Counted from the stretch's first letter, positions 46,615 through 59,485 are shown. The stretch is 64,000 nucleotides of DNA from Typhlomys cinereus (GCA_023101885.1 JALPQD010000006.1:16702085-16766084); one strand, 5' to 3'. Notes: generated by a model not told the origin, from the sequence alone. Numbers and translations are program-made.

Positions 46615-47448
46615 TTAATTCACTACAGTGACACGAACACAACCATGTTTTTTGCAGCACAATTTACAATAGCAAAATCATGGAATCAACCCAAATGCCA
46701 AACAGTTGACAAATGGATGATGAAAATGTGGTTTATACACATTTATACAATGGAACTACTCAGCCATCAAAAAAAGATGAATTAATGAAATTTGCCAGGA
46801 AAATTTATATTGAGTGAAGTATCGCAGACACAGAAAGTTAGATACTATATGAACTCCTTAGTAGGTGGATCCTAGTTCCAAACCGACTTAATGACATATT
46901 CAAAAGTAATCTGTAATACCTACTGTAATCACAAAGGATTATAAACAGGAGGGAAGGGGGCCACCCAGAAAAGGAGATAGGGGATCACTCTTCAGTGGAG
47001 AAAATAGGTCACAGTCATCTATTGTGTATAAGAATCGAGATATCTCCACACAAGTTAGGGCCAAAGCAATCATATTTGGACTTTACATGCCCTGTGTAAC
47101 GTACAACACACTATTGACCCCACAAAGTCTAGCATTTGCTAAAGGCACTAGGATCCTTGGAGGCAAGGGATTGACAGTCACAGTAGTGTTCCTATGCTTA
47201 ACAGGAACACAGGAAAGGGTTCTGGGAAATGCCACTGGGTCCTTGCACCTCATCGGAGAGGAGGACCCAGAGGAGAGTTTGGCATGCACATTAAAGGACA
47301 CTCCGGGGATGGGAAAGGGAGGCACTGGGGGATAGAGAGGGAAAGGGGAGGGGAGGGGGGCACAGGGGGATAGGGGGTTGGAGGGAGGGGGGACCGGTGT
47401 ACCTGTTAAGTTTTTATGAGTGGAAATAAAAACATAAAAAAATAAAAA
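46615..47448 (+). mobile_element. 5'-truncated L1 (ORF2 end plus 3'UTR), sense
   Basis: ORF2 codons for AAQFTIAKSWNQPKCQTVDK at about 46,654-46,713, a frameshifted tail, then the 3'UTR with CCTTGGAGGCAAGGGATTGA, a G-rich tract (47,295-47,395) and GTTTTTATGAGTGGAAATAA before the A-rich end. Confidence 0.88.
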
Positions 47449-47689
47449 AAAAGATTTGAGATATCTATTGAAGCTCACTCTCACTTCCCTTCCTGGTCAG
47501 TTGGGACTTAACAAGTTTGATCTCACCAATCAGAATGGCAGATAGATGATTACCACCCTGAAAATGGGACACTGACTCCCTCTCCCCTCACAGCTGTGTC
47601 CTACTCCTATGCTTACATCTACTCTTGGGTTTCCTCTTATATTAAGATCTTCATTTAAACTGTCTTTTATCTTTGGTTAGGAGGTCAAC

Positions 47690-48346
47690 TTTGATACCAA
47701 TTAGGATGCAGCCAAGGGCAGTGCAGGAAAAGCAAAATTGATAATATCAACAAACCATAATTTAGAACACCAAAAACCCTACATTAATCACCTGGAACCA
47801 GATCAGACAAATCTCTACCCATCCTAAAGCTCAGGAAACCTAGCAGAAGAGGAGTGGCTAGATTGTAAGAGTGTAAAGATGGGAAGACCAATGATATGCA
47901 AGATACTATACACAAATTAGGGCTGCATCAGCCAGAATTGGACTTTGTCTGACCTGCACAATGGCTGACATGTCAGTGACCCCCCAAAGTCTAGCATGGA
48001 TCACAGGGGATAAGGCTTCAGACAGTAGATCCTTAGAGGCAAGGGATGAACAGTCATAATAGAGTTCCCATACTAAAGGGGAGCCCAAAACAAGGCTCTA
48101 GGCTATGCCACTGCGTCCTTAACCTTCACTAGGGTGGAGAACTCAGAGGGAGGCTTGGCATTCACACAAAAGGATGCTCCAGGGTTTGGGAAGGAGGAAT
48201 GGGGAGGCATAGACTGAGGGGGATGGACGGAAGGGCGTGAAAGGAAGTGGGAAGGAGGGAGAGTGCAAGGCGGAATGACTGGGGAGGGGAAGAGGGAGGG
48301 AGAAGATGAGGGTACCTATTGAGCTTGTTTGATAAGGAAAAAAGAA
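47690..48346 (+). mobile_element. L1 3'UTR of a somewhat older subfamily, sense
   Basis: It shares block order with the previous copy (AAGTCTAGCATGGATCAC, GAGGCAAGGGATGAACAGTC, GGTACCTATTGAGCTTGTTT) but has insertions and more differences. Confidence 0.8.
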
Positions 48347-48349
48347 GTT

Positions 48350-49200
48350 GCTATAACATCAGTAACCAAAAATAATTATTCTGTTCTACTACAATCTTAG
48401 GTGAACTCCATGTCTGTATGCACCTTTAATTAAATAAATCTTCATTTTACTTCACATGACAGCATTTGTTGGAATAAATGAAAAACTCTATAGTTTTGAA
48501 AAAAACAGAGAATCACTTTCTCAAATATAACCAAATATTAGATAGTTAGGAAACTTAGACATCATTTCACTTAAACCATTTTTGCAACTGCATCAACCGA
48601 AGATCTGATGCTTGCCTGAGACCAGAAAGTAAAGTAGTAATATAGCTGGGACCAGAGTAAAACCCAGCTTAACTTTCTTTTGCTTCGTATCTCCTTAACT
48701 CCTGACAAATTATCAGCTCCTGTGTAAATCCCCCATTGATTTCAAATTTACTACTCTTCAAAATTCTAAAGAGGCCTTTTAGCATACTAATGTCATCACT
48801 GATTCTATAAAGTCTGCTATCTACAGTAAGAGAGATTATGTTGAAATGTACAGCAGAACTGGCTTTATTTATTCATTTTAATATATGAAATATCTGAATT
48901 ACGTTACAAAGAAAGTGGCCAGAATTATAGAGTTGTTTGGTGCTGCAACATGAAGTATGTATGACCAGAGTTATTTTAACACATAGGAAGATGTTAGCTA
49001 ATATAATATCCTTACATATCTGCAGATCTTACATAGAAGAAGAAAATTTAAATTTATAGTGTGTACTTTTCCCATAGAATAAAAAAGGAGTTTGCTTAAT
49101 AAGAATTTGATTAATATTATATTTGGAAGTGCTTAAAAAACTAGAGAACATTGAAGATCAGTGTTACATTTCTTTCAGTGATCTTAAGGGTCATATTACT
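48350..49200. other. Mostly unassigned DNA with a MIR-like relic
   Basis: 48,555-48,665 (GCTTGCCTGAGACCAGAAAG, ATAGCTGGGACCAGAGTAAA) fits a MIR core in sense orientation, at low identity. Nothing else is recognised. Confidence 0.4.
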
Positions 49201-49207
49201 AATGAAT

Positions 49208-49245
49208 GTCTTTAGGGATTTTAATGTTGTGTTCTTTTATTTTTA

Positions 49246-49280
<35 letters not shown>

Positions 49281-49298
49281 TCTTTAGGGATTTTAATG
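49208..49298 (-). mobile_element. 53-bp TG-repeat insertion with 19-bp TSD
   Basis: GTCTTTAGGGATTTTAATG is repeated exactly at 49,208-49,226 and 49,280-49,298. Between them is a T-rich stretch and (TG)n, which on the minus strand reads (CA)n followed by an A-rich tail. It looks like a severely 5'-truncated retroposed SINE tail. Confidence 0.85.
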
Positions 49299-49299
49299 A

Positions 49300-50280
49300 A
49301 AATCTGTTAAGTAATTGTTGTGAAAAATTTCTGGAGTGGTTGTTAGAATTCATGACCTCTAAAATCTACATTTCTCCAGCTGATTGTGTTACTTGACTAA
49401 CAATGTTACAGTTAGTAAAGTGGTAATCTCAAGCATTTGAAAGTAGCATTCTGGCTAGCAACCATATGGAAGCTGCTTTGTCTTTAATGTTTAGTCCTAA
49501 AATATCAACTGACTTTCTGAAAAACTTCTTTTCCTAGAATGAGCTAAATTTAACATATATGAATGCATATGCAGGAATGAAAGTTTTCAGAATGAGGGTC
49601 TATAATATAACCTTCATCTAGGGGAATGGGAAACATGTGTGAAGAGCTCAGAACTAAGAACACTGGGAACTGTGTTCAAAGACCCCTTCCAACATATATA
49701 ATGTTGGTGCTATTCCTTAAGATGAAGCTCTAGTTTCTCCCCAGAGAATAAGAAAGCATTTACTGCTTCTCTGAACAAGATGCCAGACCAAAACCCGGGT
49801 CTTATCAGAGGCCATCCAGTGGGCTAGATTCTTGACATGGATTGTTTCACTGTGGCAGCCACAGACAATAGGAGCAGACCAGGAAACATCTTTCTTATCC
49901 AGAGACTGACACTGAAGATATTGCTGCAGTCAAATATGTTGAAGAAAGAGAGGTAAAGAGTAAAAGCATTTCATGAAAACTGACAGTGAAGCCTTCTAAA
50001 GAAGAAAACTAAGTAATCCTGCTTGACTTCTTTTTAATTAAAAGTTGTTTTCCTTGAAATGTACAGCCGAACTGGCAGAGTTCTGCAGTGATGCTGGAAC
50101 AAAAGGGTTCCCTGTGCTCACAGGGAGACACTCGCAGAGTTAGCCCGAGGCCTTCTCTGGAAGGAAAATACAGAATAAAGTAAGAGAATCTCAAGTGTTT
50201 ATTTGAAAAAGGAAGAAAATGCTCTAAACAGAATCTGTTAAACAAGTACAAGACTTAAAATCAGAAGGGACCTTGGGTAC
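49300..50280. other. Unassigned DNA
   Basis: Nothing recognised. Confidence 0.4.
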
Positions 50281-50284
50281 TATT

Positions 50285-50455
50285 TAGGGAAGTCTCTCAA
50301 ATGTCAGTAGCTCCCAATCCCCATGGAGTCATTAAAAAATATGGATTTCAGGCTCTACCCCAACTAAGCCTGTCAGTACATGCCACTCAGATGCATTAGA
50401 AATCTCTCATTGACAGTGTCATTGCTACTTCTCAAACTTCTTCCCCAGGATTTGT
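50285..50455 (+). repeat. MER5-like (hAT) DNA-transposon relic
   Basis: GATTTCAGGCTCTACCCCAA and CTCAGATGCATTAGAAATCT follow the MER5 layout, ending CTACTTCTCAAACTTC. Low identity. Confidence 0.35.
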
Positions 50456-50559
50456 ACTTCCATATTTGACAGATTCTCCCCTCAGAGTTTCTTCAGGAAT
50501 CAAATAGGGGGATAATAATTGGAGCAGTTATGAAGTTATGCATCTCCCCATTTAATAAT

Positions 50560-50690
50560 CTGAGTGATCCTGAATAAACGATCTCATCTTATAAATTAGA
50601 AAACCAAGATCAGAAACTATCCAGAAAGTATGGCTGAAATGACATATCTAGAATTTAATCACAAATATTCCTTATTACCACACACGCATT
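50560..50690 (+). repeat. MIR-like relic
   Basis: GATCTCATCTTATAAATTAG followed by AAAACCAAGATCAGAAACTA fits a MIR 3' half. Confidence 0.4.
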
Positions 50691-50694
50691 CGTT

Positions 50695-51770
50695 CTCTAT
50701 GCTAAGTACTGATAGGTTGAGAAAACCTCATATAATAGCCAGAATCATATTTTTTAAGCTCACAAAACTTCTGATTTATGCTATTTAATATAGTAAGTTC
50801 AAAGTTATGAAAAGAAAAGACAAAGTACTATATGAAAATTGCTGTGAAGGAATGAAGCTCTATGAACATTATATTTTACAAATTAATCTTTTCTTTTCTG
50901 TGCACTGAGATGGTAATACTAGAAATAAAAATTCCTCTCAAATATTCATAAGGTCTTCCTTCTTCCCCTATATTTCTGCTTGTGTTACTTAAGGCTGGGT
51001 CAGAAGTGTAAGTTTTGAGGAGGGTGTGATGAGGTGAGTGTAAAGCACAATGTGATGGTCACCTCTGGGACAGGAGTATTTTATGACAAGTAAGTGTCTT
51101 TGCACTGCTATACCTTATGTAGTATTGGCTTGTCCTACTCTTCGCCCTTCACTACTCTTCTTTCTCCTCTACTTTTGATCCCAATTTTCTTAGTTCTCTA
51201 TCAAATAATGCAAAACAGTTTATTCTAATCCCAAAATGCAAACCCAGTGAAGTATCTAGTCTTTCCCATATATATTTTAAGGATAGCTCAATGGAACATT
51301 CCTGGGGGGGGGAAGAAAGGCAGAGGAAAGTTGACAGAATATACTTTAAAGGGAAAAATATAATTTTCTCAAAAAGTGGTAGAAAGTTAGTTATTGTGTT
51401 TATTACCCATTATATTTAGAGTATAACTATTTTCATCACATTGTGACACCTGTGCTGCCATAACCACAAGCCTCCATTATTTTTGGTAATTTTTTTAAGC
51501 TGGGAGCTTTTACATTGTCCAAATCAATGAATGCACATGTAAACATAATTTAGTAATTGCATAAGACAATATGTTTTCAGAAAGAGATAATCCTGGAATT
51601 ACTATATACCAAAATGGAGAATGGAACACCTCTGTGGACCACCAGGGACTATGATGAACACTTTTCATATAGTTCATCTTCATAGGAATACATAATGCCT
51701 CTGTTTTTATATCATTATAAAACATATCTATGTGTAGCATCTTTCGTTTTTGAAATAAAACCTTCCTTTG
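50695..51770. other. Unassigned DNA
   Basis: Nothing recognised. Confidence 0.4.
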
Positions 51771-51789
51771 TGAAGATTGCCATAGTTAT

Positions 51790-52212
51790 TTCAGTGTAAG
51801 ATAAACTATTAAAGTTCTGCACTGGTTATTCTTTGTTATGCTGAGAGAGAGAGAGAATATCCAAAGTCAAGCAACTTAAAGAGAGAAAAGGAGATTTATT
51901 CAGCTAATGGTTCCAGAAGGGCAATACAAGGTGGAATTTAAATTTCAAGGTGGAAGCAATATGAGTGGCAACAAGCTGAAAACAGACTGCGTCACTACAG
52001 GCATCTTAGAGGCTTAGACCTGCTAGTCTGCCGACTGTAGGAGCAGACCTCTTCCAGTGGTAGGGTGGGACGAATCTACTTTAAGGCCCATTCCTGTAAC
52101 TGTCTCCCTCCAGCAAGTCTCCACCTCTCAAAGGTGCCATGACCTTCCCAAACATATGAGACTGTGGGGGATACATTTCAAAATATCACATTCTACCCCT
52201 ATCCCCCACAGG
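51790..52212 (-). mobile_element. MaLR-like LTR, antisense
   Basis: Read on the minus strand, 52,212-52,100 gives TTTTGAAATGTATCCCCCAC, AGTCTCATATGTTTGGGAAG and GTCATGGCACCTTTGAGAGG, the same head as the LTR at 24,809. Confidence 0.6.
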
Positions 52213-52214
52213 CT

Positions 52215-53040
52215 CATTGCCATTTCATTATATAGACTACATTCAGTCCAAATGCAAAAGTCCCAATGCAGACTATATCCGTAGTCGTGGCACAGTCCAA
52301 AATTTCACAGTCAAAAACCTCCTATAAAATCAAAAGACAAGTTACATTCTTCCAATATGCAATGGCACAGAGTAAAACATTCCCATTGCAAAAGGGAGGA
52401 ATGAGGACATATCTAAGACAGATGGTCCATAACAAGACTGAAAACGATCAGGAAAAACTCCAAATCCTGTCGCTTTATGTTTTCTTTCTGCCTGACTCCT
52501 TATTTTTTTTTCATAACTCTAAAGAAGAGCGTTAAAAAATAGCCATGTATCATTGTCAAGGCTACATTGCCTTGAAATTTCTTCTGCAAGCACTAGAGTT
52601 TAACTTCAGGAAAGCTTTTCAAGATGAGGGCAAAACTTTATTAAGTTCTCTGCGAATACATGACTCCACTTGCTACTTGTCAAGTTACAGACACTATGAA
52701 CTACCTTTTATAAAATGACAATGAACATGCAATTACTAAAATTCAAAAGGCAAATACTATTGCTAAAACCAGAAAAAAATGTCTTTTACTTACCAAAAAT
52801 GTATGTTGCATTATATGTTAAAATTAAAACATTGTGATTAGGAAAATCAAAAGAAACTAAAAAAAAGCACGTAAGCAGTCAATGAATAGGAAAGATTAAT
52901 ATATTGAACTGTTAATTCTCTGCAAACCAGCTTGGAAATTTACTTCAACTTCTATTGAAGCTTAGCAAAGAAGAATAAATGGAAAAAGTATTCTATTCAG
53001 CATCAAAGCTTGCTGTGTGAATACTGTAATCCAAGAAGTA
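52215..53040. other. Unassigned DNA
   Basis: Nothing recognised. Confidence 0.4.
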
Positions 53041-53049
53041 AGGGATTAG

Positions 53050-54208
53050 TAAAAGGATAAACATGTAGATCAATTGAAAGAAGTGACACAGAAAAACCAT
53101 TGGTGAAAAAATGAGTGTCTGGCTAAATACGTTAAGTAATTTAATGTGAATTGAAAATAGATTAAAATCTAAAGAATTAGAGAGTCAAACATTGTGGGGA
53201 AAAATACAAAAAAAAAATCCTGAAATGTAGGACCAACCAGAGAATGTTTTCTTGACTATAAGGAAAAATTTATAAATTAGACCTCATCAAAATAGACCCT
53301 TTACTCTCTGAAATTCCTGGGGAAAAAAGATGAAAAAAAGGTGGCTACAGACAGGGAGAAATATTTGCAGATTAAAAAATATATAGCATCAAAATCATAT
53401 AAATAATATAAACCCAACAGTAAAACAAACACATGACTAGGCATCAAATAGAAAACAAGACATTTACACTAGATAGGGCTGAAGCAATCATAATAGGACT
53501 TTGCATGCCCTGCACTATGTCCATCACACTATTGACCACACAAAGTCTAACATCGGCTAAAGGCACCAAGATCCTTGGAGGCAAGGGATTGATGGCCACA
53601 GAAGTGTTCCTATGCTTAAGGGGAACACGAGAAAGGGTTCAGGGAAATGCCACTGGGTCCTTTTATGTCATCGGAAAGGAGGACCAAGAGGAGAGTTAGG
53701 CATACACAATAAAGGACTCTCTGGGAATTGGGGGGGAGGCACTGGGAGATGGGGAGGGAGGGAGAGGGAGCAGGGGGTTCGGGGGGAGGAGGAGGGGAGA
53801 GGGAACTGGTCTACCTATTAAGTTTGTATGAGCGGAAATAATAATAACAAATGTTAAAAAAAACAAGACATTTTACTGAAGCAAGTATGCATGAGGGTGA
53901 GATGTGTGTAGACAGATGCAGAGATGTCTGGTGTCATGGTTGTCTTCAGCCATCACAGAAACACACATTGAGACCCTTAAGTAGTGAGCACCACATACTA
54001 GAATAGTAAAGTTGTCAAATAATGACAATGCATATGCTGAGCAGTTTGAAGAACTGGGTATTTCATACATTGATGATGGGAATTTGAAATAGAAAAGCCA
54101 TTCTGGAAAAGAATTAGGCATGTTCTTATGAACTAAGTATTAAATTGACATGTAAACCAGAAAGTATATTTTGGCCCTTTCTATTCCAGAGAAATAAAGT
54201 CTTTGTTT

Positions 54209-54210
<2 letters not shown>
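53050..54210 (+). pseudogene. Ancient L1M ORF2, sense, split by a young L1
   Basis: AGACCTCATCAAAATAGACC, GGGAGAAATATTTGCAGAT and, after the insertion, TGATGATGGGAATTTGAAAT with AAAGCCATTCTGGAAAAGAA follow the ORF2 3' order. Confidence 0.65.
53452..53873 (+). mobile_element. Young L1 3'-end fragment with TSD
   Basis: AAAACAAGACATTT flanks both sides (53,452-53,465; 53,860-53,873). The insertion is a 5'-truncated 3'UTR with a G-rich tract (53,727-53,810) and the tail GTTTGTATGAGCGGAAATAA. Confidence 0.9.

Positions 54211-54212
<2 letters not shown>

Positions 54213-54254
<42 letters not shown>
54213..54254 (+). repeat. (CA)n microsatellite
   Basis: About 21 CA units, not obviously inside a SINE. 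Confidence 0.95.
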
Positions 54255-54257
<3 letters not shown>

Positions 54258-54594
54258 AAAACTAGGGTAAACTGAATAAGATAATCATATACTTTGGTCA
54301 TGTTTTTCATTATTATAATTTCTATGTAGACTGGTCTTATCTTCTGGGTTTGAATAATCATGCTGCCTCCTCATGATAACCATAACTAGAGACACAGTGT
54401 AACACTTCAGAATGTAAACCAATATGAAGATAGATAAGAAAACTCAGTCCAAATTGCATGGTGATTTCTAGATGTTCACCTCTGCATGATACTAACCCAT
54501 ACAAATGCAAATGATATATAATATTAAATAATTAAAGTGCATTCCAAAAGAGAGTAAAATAATAATTTCCTTTCATTTGGAAGTATGGCGTAGA

Positions 54595-54790
54595 TGTGTC
54601 TAATAGTGGGCACTTGAGTGTGCGTGCCTGTGGAGTTGACAGGTGTCATGGGGAATCATCCTTTTTTTTTGTACTTTGCTCTGGGCTCTGCCTACTGGGG
54701 CTAGAATAACAGGCGCAACCATTTTTATGTGGTACCTAGAATCTGAACTCAGGTCATTTTGTTGGCAATGCAGTGCAATGCAAATATTTC
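54595..54790 (-). mobile_element. B3/B4-like SINE, antisense
   Basis: GTGGAGTTGACAGGTGTCAT and ACCTAGAATCTGAACTCAGG, then GTTGGCAATGCAGTGCAATG, match the antisense order of rodent B3/B4 SINEs. Confidence 0.5.
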
Positions 54791-54834
54791 CATTCCATTA
54801 ACTTCCTTTTGGGGTCAGAAAGGTATTTTGTAAT

Positions 54835-54955
54835 TAAGAAATTGAAGAGACTTTGATTGAAAAAGTGATTTGCTCACAACTAAGTCAATCCATGAACTTG
54901 AGAAGTGAGTTGGTAATTCTTACGACCAGAGCTTATAGTGTGTAAAATTCACTGC
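54835..54955 (+). repeat. MIR-like relic
   Basis: AAGTGATTTGCTCACAACTA with AGAAGTGAGTTGGTAATTCT fits a MIR core at low identity. Confidence 0.4.
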
Positions 54956-54959
54956 TTTG

Positions 54960-55915
54960 GAACTTCCCTCATCTTTCCTATTTGTCTTGTATTAATTTAA
55001 ATATATATATTGATATTTTGCTGTTATTGGTTACACACATGGTATTTTTTTCTATTTGATGAATTAAGCTTTATAAGGAGGGCATAGTATCCTTATAGAA
55101 GAACAGTAAGCAACAGATTCCCAATAAGGACCCAACAGAAAGATCAGCCTCCTGGAGAAGAGGCATGAGATTTTTTGCTGAAGCAAATTTCCATGACAAG
55201 CCTACAAGTTCACATGCTTGTACATAATGAAACATCTGTCTCTGACCCATTAGGCAGTAGCTTTTCTGCCTTCTTCTATTGTTAATGTCACTAAACACTG
55301 GCCTATGACTTCACTTCAAAAGTGCTGCATTAACGGGTCCATTGTCCCTCATCGTTTTCATTCTTCTTACTGAAACATGCATCCTAGTTTGCTGTTGGCA
55401 TAGTCTGTGGATGATACTAAGTCATTTTCTCCAGTTGGTTCCCGGGACACTTTATATTCAAGGTGTTATCCGTTGTATGTGCACGAGTTTGAGAGAGGGA
55501 GATCCTATACAGACAGGAAATGGACCATACAGCCCTGTCCTTGAAGGTTTATAAGTCATGAAAAGGGCTTGGGAAAGGGTTAGAAAACAATTTGCAAATG
55601 GACACATTAATATAGTGGAAATGGAGTACTAGAGAAAGGCCAGCCAGAAGCTACAGAGCCAGGAAAGGATAATAAAAATAATAACCAAATTATACAGTCC
55701 CCTCTAATTTAAAAATACCTCCCCTGCCTTATCTAATTTGTTATAAGACTTTCTAATAAATGGCTAGTGTTTCATTATCCTTACATTGCTGATTTTTAAA
55801 CCAGAACACAGAGTTGTTTACTATTGTGGCCATTCTGAGGCTCTGATCCTTTATATTTCCTCATCCTGCAGCATCTTCAGAATCAGAAGAAGTGAGAACA
55901 ATCTGGGAGAAGAAA
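54960..55915. other. Unassigned DNA
   Basis: Nothing recognised. Confidence 0.4.
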
Positions 55916-55946
55916 ATTTAGAACAGTAATTTATTTTTATTTTTTT

Positions 55947-56031
55947 ATTTTTTTTAATTTTTTAAAAAAAATTTTTATTATTATTATTTATTCAACTGTG
56001 CGCATGTGCGTGTGTATGTACGCGCGCGTGT

Positions 56032-56071
<40 letters not shown>

Positions 56072-56289
56072 AACCACGGACGAATTCGCGAACCACCATG
56101 GACGCCTCCACCTCCTTCTGCCCTGGGATTCACAGGTTCAGCCCTACCAGGACCAGAAGCGCAGGCCACCCCTGCTTCCGCCTGGCGTCTATACGCGGGA
56201 TCTGGGAACCGAACTCAGGACCCTTCGCCTGCAAAGCGGAGGCTTAACCCCTGAGCCACCTCTCCAGCCCTATTTTTTTAATTTTTTAA
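55947..56289 (-). mobile_element. tRNA-Ala-like SINE copy F inside an L1 poly(A) tail
   Basis: The body (about 55,966-56,271) is antisense, with (TG)n at 56,030-56,070 and a head ending CTCTCCAGCCC at 56,270. The flanks, A-T8-AA-T6-AA at 55,947-55,965 and A-T7-AA-T6-AA at 56,272-56,289, are a near-perfect TSD within the tail. Confidence 0.85.
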
Positions 56290-57359
56290 CATTTTTTATT
56301 ATTATTTCAGCTCATACAAACTTAAAAGGCACACCAGTTCCCTCCCTCCCTCCTCCTCTCCCCGACCACCCTGCTCCCTCTCCCCTCAATCCTCCCTCCC
56401 CATCCCCCAGTGCCACCCCCCAAATCCCCAGAGAATCCTTTAATGTGCATGCCAGACTCTCCTCTGGGCCCTCCTCCCCGATAATGTACAAGAACCCAGC
56501 AGCATTTCTCTGAACCCTTTCCTGTGTTCCCCTTAAGCATAGGAACACTACTATGGCTGTCAATCCCTTTCCTCCAAGGATCTTGGTGCCTTTAGCAAAT
56601 GCTAGATTTTGTGGGATCAATAGTGTGTTGGACATTGCGCAGGGCATGCAAAGCCCAATTATGATTGCTTCGGCCCTAACTTGTGTGGAGTATCTTGCAT
56701 ATCATTGCTCCTCCCATCCTTGTGCTCTTACAGTCTTACCGCCCCCTCTTCCGCAAATTTCCCTGAGCTTCAGGATGGGGAGAGATTAGGCTGGCCTAGT
56801 TCTAGGTGGTTGATATAGAGTCTCTGAAGTTCTGGATTATGGTTTGTTGATTTTCTTTTGCAGTTTTGCTGCTCCTGTAATGCCCTTGTCTCCATCCTGA
56901 TGGGTTTTGTATATCACCCCCTGGCCAGAGATAAAAAGCTGTTAAACTAGAGTCTTGTTATAAGAGTATATTCAAAGGTAGATGTAATAAAAGTAGGAAA
57001 CCACAGTGAGAGAGGGGTCAATCACCCATTTGCAAAATGGTTACTTATTATCTGCCAGACTATATGCCTTCCCCTTCGGGTGAGATCATACCCCCTCAGT
57101 TGTAAATGATCAAGAAGGAAAGTCTGTGAACTTAACCAGATGTCTCATTACTTACTTGCAGTACTTGATGGAGGCCTATTTTCTCTGCTGTAACATGGTC
57201 CCCTCTCTCCTTGTTTCTGGTGTGGCCCTCCTACCCCATCCCTCCTGTTCATAATCCTTGCAATTATTGTAGGTATTACAGAGATTTATCTTTGAGTGTC
57301 TCTAGGTGGACTGGGTGGGTTTGGTACTAGGAGCCACCTACCTACTAGGGAGTACATAT

Positions 57360-58370
57360 GACGCTTAATTTTCTGGGTTTGGGATACTTCACTTAATATA
57401 ATTGTTTCTAATGAAATCCATTAACCAGCAAATTCCATTAATTCATCATTTTTGATGGCTGAGTAGTATTCCATTGTATAGATGTACCACAGTTTCCTTA
57501 TGCACTCGTCAACTGTTGGACATTTGGGTTGATTCCATTACTTTGCTATTGTAAACAGTGCTGCCATGAACATGGTCATGCTTGTGCTATGGAGGTGAAT
57601 TTTTGCTGTATGTGGGGTTATTCCCAAAAGTGGAATCGCAGGGTCATACAGCATTTCAATCTTTAATCTCTTTAAGAATCTCCCAACGGCTCACCAGAGT
57701 GTTTGTATGAGTGTACATTCCAACCAGCAATGTAGGAGAGTTCCCTTCTCACCACATCTTCTCCAGCATTTGGTGTTGTTTGTATTGTGGATTTTTGCCA
57801 ACCTGATAGGGGTGAGATGATATCTCAGGGAAGTTTTGATTTGCATTTCCTTGATGGCTAAGGAAATGGAGCATTTTTTAAGATATTTGTTAGACATTTT
57901 AATTTCATCCCTGGTAAAGTTTCTTTTAAGTTCCAGGGCCCATTTTTTAATTGGGCCATTAGTTCCTTGGCGTTAAGTTTTCTAAGTTCTTTGTGCATTC
58001 TGGATAATAGAGCTCTATCAGATATGTGGTTAGTGAAGATTTTCTCCCATTCTGTTGGTTGCCTTTGAGCTCCTGTTGCAATCTCTTTATCTGAACAGAA
58101 GAAGCTCTTTAATTTCACAAGATCCCAACTGTTGAGTGTTGGTAGCAGTGACTATGCCATTTAATGTCTGTTTAGGAATTGTTAGCCTATTCCAATCAGC
58201 TCTAGGGAGTTCCCTACTCTTTCAACTAGGTTTTTATAGTCTCTGGCCTTATATCAAGGTCCTTGATCCATTTGGAATTAAGTCTTGTACATGGTGACAA
58301 GTACGGGTCCAGTTTTAATCTTCTGCATGTGGAGATCCAGTTTTGCCAGCACCATTTGTTGAAGATACTG
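57360..58370 (-). pseudogene. L1 ORF2 C-terminal fragments
   Basis: Open pieces at 58,118-57,858 (SDKEIATGAQRQPTEWEKIF) and 57,897-57,691 (cysteine-knuckle region CWRRCGEKGTLLHCWLEC) are in different frames, so the copy is disrupted. Confidence 0.9.
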
Positions 58371-58389
58371 TAGAACAGTAATTTATATG

Positions 58390-59330
58390 AAACAAAATTA
58401 TGCACATGACAGATACATGCAGATAGAATGTTCCAGTTCATCATTAATCTTAAGCCAACCACACAAAAAAATAAAAACCCTTCTCCTGATACAGGAACTG
58501 TTTTAAATTATTCACTGTTTGATTAGAGGTCATTTATCTATTTTTTTTCTTGCTTTGATAACTTTGCATTTGTTAAATATAAACTTAGAATATGTCATAA
58601 GTCTGAAAGAGAGCTCGTGGCAACCAACTCAAGGAGTTCAATCCTTATGAACATCAATCTCAAACACATCTTTCTGAAAGCAGGGACATTGTCATGAGGC
58701 TACATAAGGAGACTACTTTCAGAAGTAGTAAGTACAGTTAAGGCAAACCAAGCATAAAACTTATGGCCACTTTGCTGACATGGTGAGGCACAGCATTCCT
58801 TTCAAACTAATGTTATCTGTAGTATATTACACCAACACAAGCAAGGCCGCATGACAAAGCACTGATGGTGAAGAGATTCAGTCTTTTCCCAGAATCAAAT
58901 GGCAGCTCAGTGTGTTGGGCAAGATTCTCCATATTTTTGCTGATCCGTGGGAAAAGCCAAATCAATGTCTTGAGAAGAAATGCCAATATTTTCTTCCATA
59001 TTTGAAAGTTCCTTTCTATGTTCTTTGAACGAAGAACACAAACTCTATAGTAATCACATAAGAGAGATAAAATATTAGCTTATCAGTTGCTGCATTTGCC
59101 ATATCCTACCAGGCCAGAAATGTGCAATATGTGCCAACCCTGCTGGTGGGTTTGTAAAGATAATGTGCCCTTCACTGAGTGCTGTCCTGTTATTTTTTTT
59201 TTTTTTGCCTGCACTAACTTCTGTCACCTTGTGATTGGCAGTTATTATCACCAGGTATTTATGAAGTAGCTATTCATTCCTTAGAACATTAGTATAGTCC
59301 CTGGCACTTAGATGAGAAATTGTTAAAAGA
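58390..59330. other. Unassigned DNA
   Basis: Nothing recognised. Confidence 0.4.
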
Positions 59331-59337
59331 TACTGAT

Positions 59338-59485
59338 GCTGGGGGGGGGGAAGGAAGGGGAAAAGGGGGGAAGGAACAAGGATGTCCAGGAAGGAGTGGA
59401 GGGAGGGAGGGGACCGGTGTACCTATTAAGTTTGTATGAGCAGAAGTAAATAAAAATAAATAAATTTTAAAAAGAAAAGAAAAGA
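59338..59485 (+). mobile_element. Very short L1 3' end
   Basis: Only the G-rich tract and terminal block (TATTAAGTTTGTATGAGCAG) plus an A-rich tail remain. Confidence 0.85.

Larger units (their letters stand above)
55919..58386 (-). mobile_element. 5'-truncated L1 (about 2.1 kb) with 16-bp TSD, carrying a SINE in its tail
   Basis: TAGAACAGTAATTTAT is identical at 55,919-55,934 and 58,371-58,386. From 58,370 to about 56,300 the minus strand holds the ORF2 C-terminal part and the 3'UTR, ending at the same ORF2 point (near GAAGATACTG) where several copies here are cut. The poly(A) tail region (55,935-56,300) is split by a SINE. Confidence 0.93.

Noticed and set aside
54213..54254. An eighth copy of the CA-bearing SINE
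   Set aside because: Neither the GC-rich body nor the AATTGAATAAAT tail flanks this CA tract.
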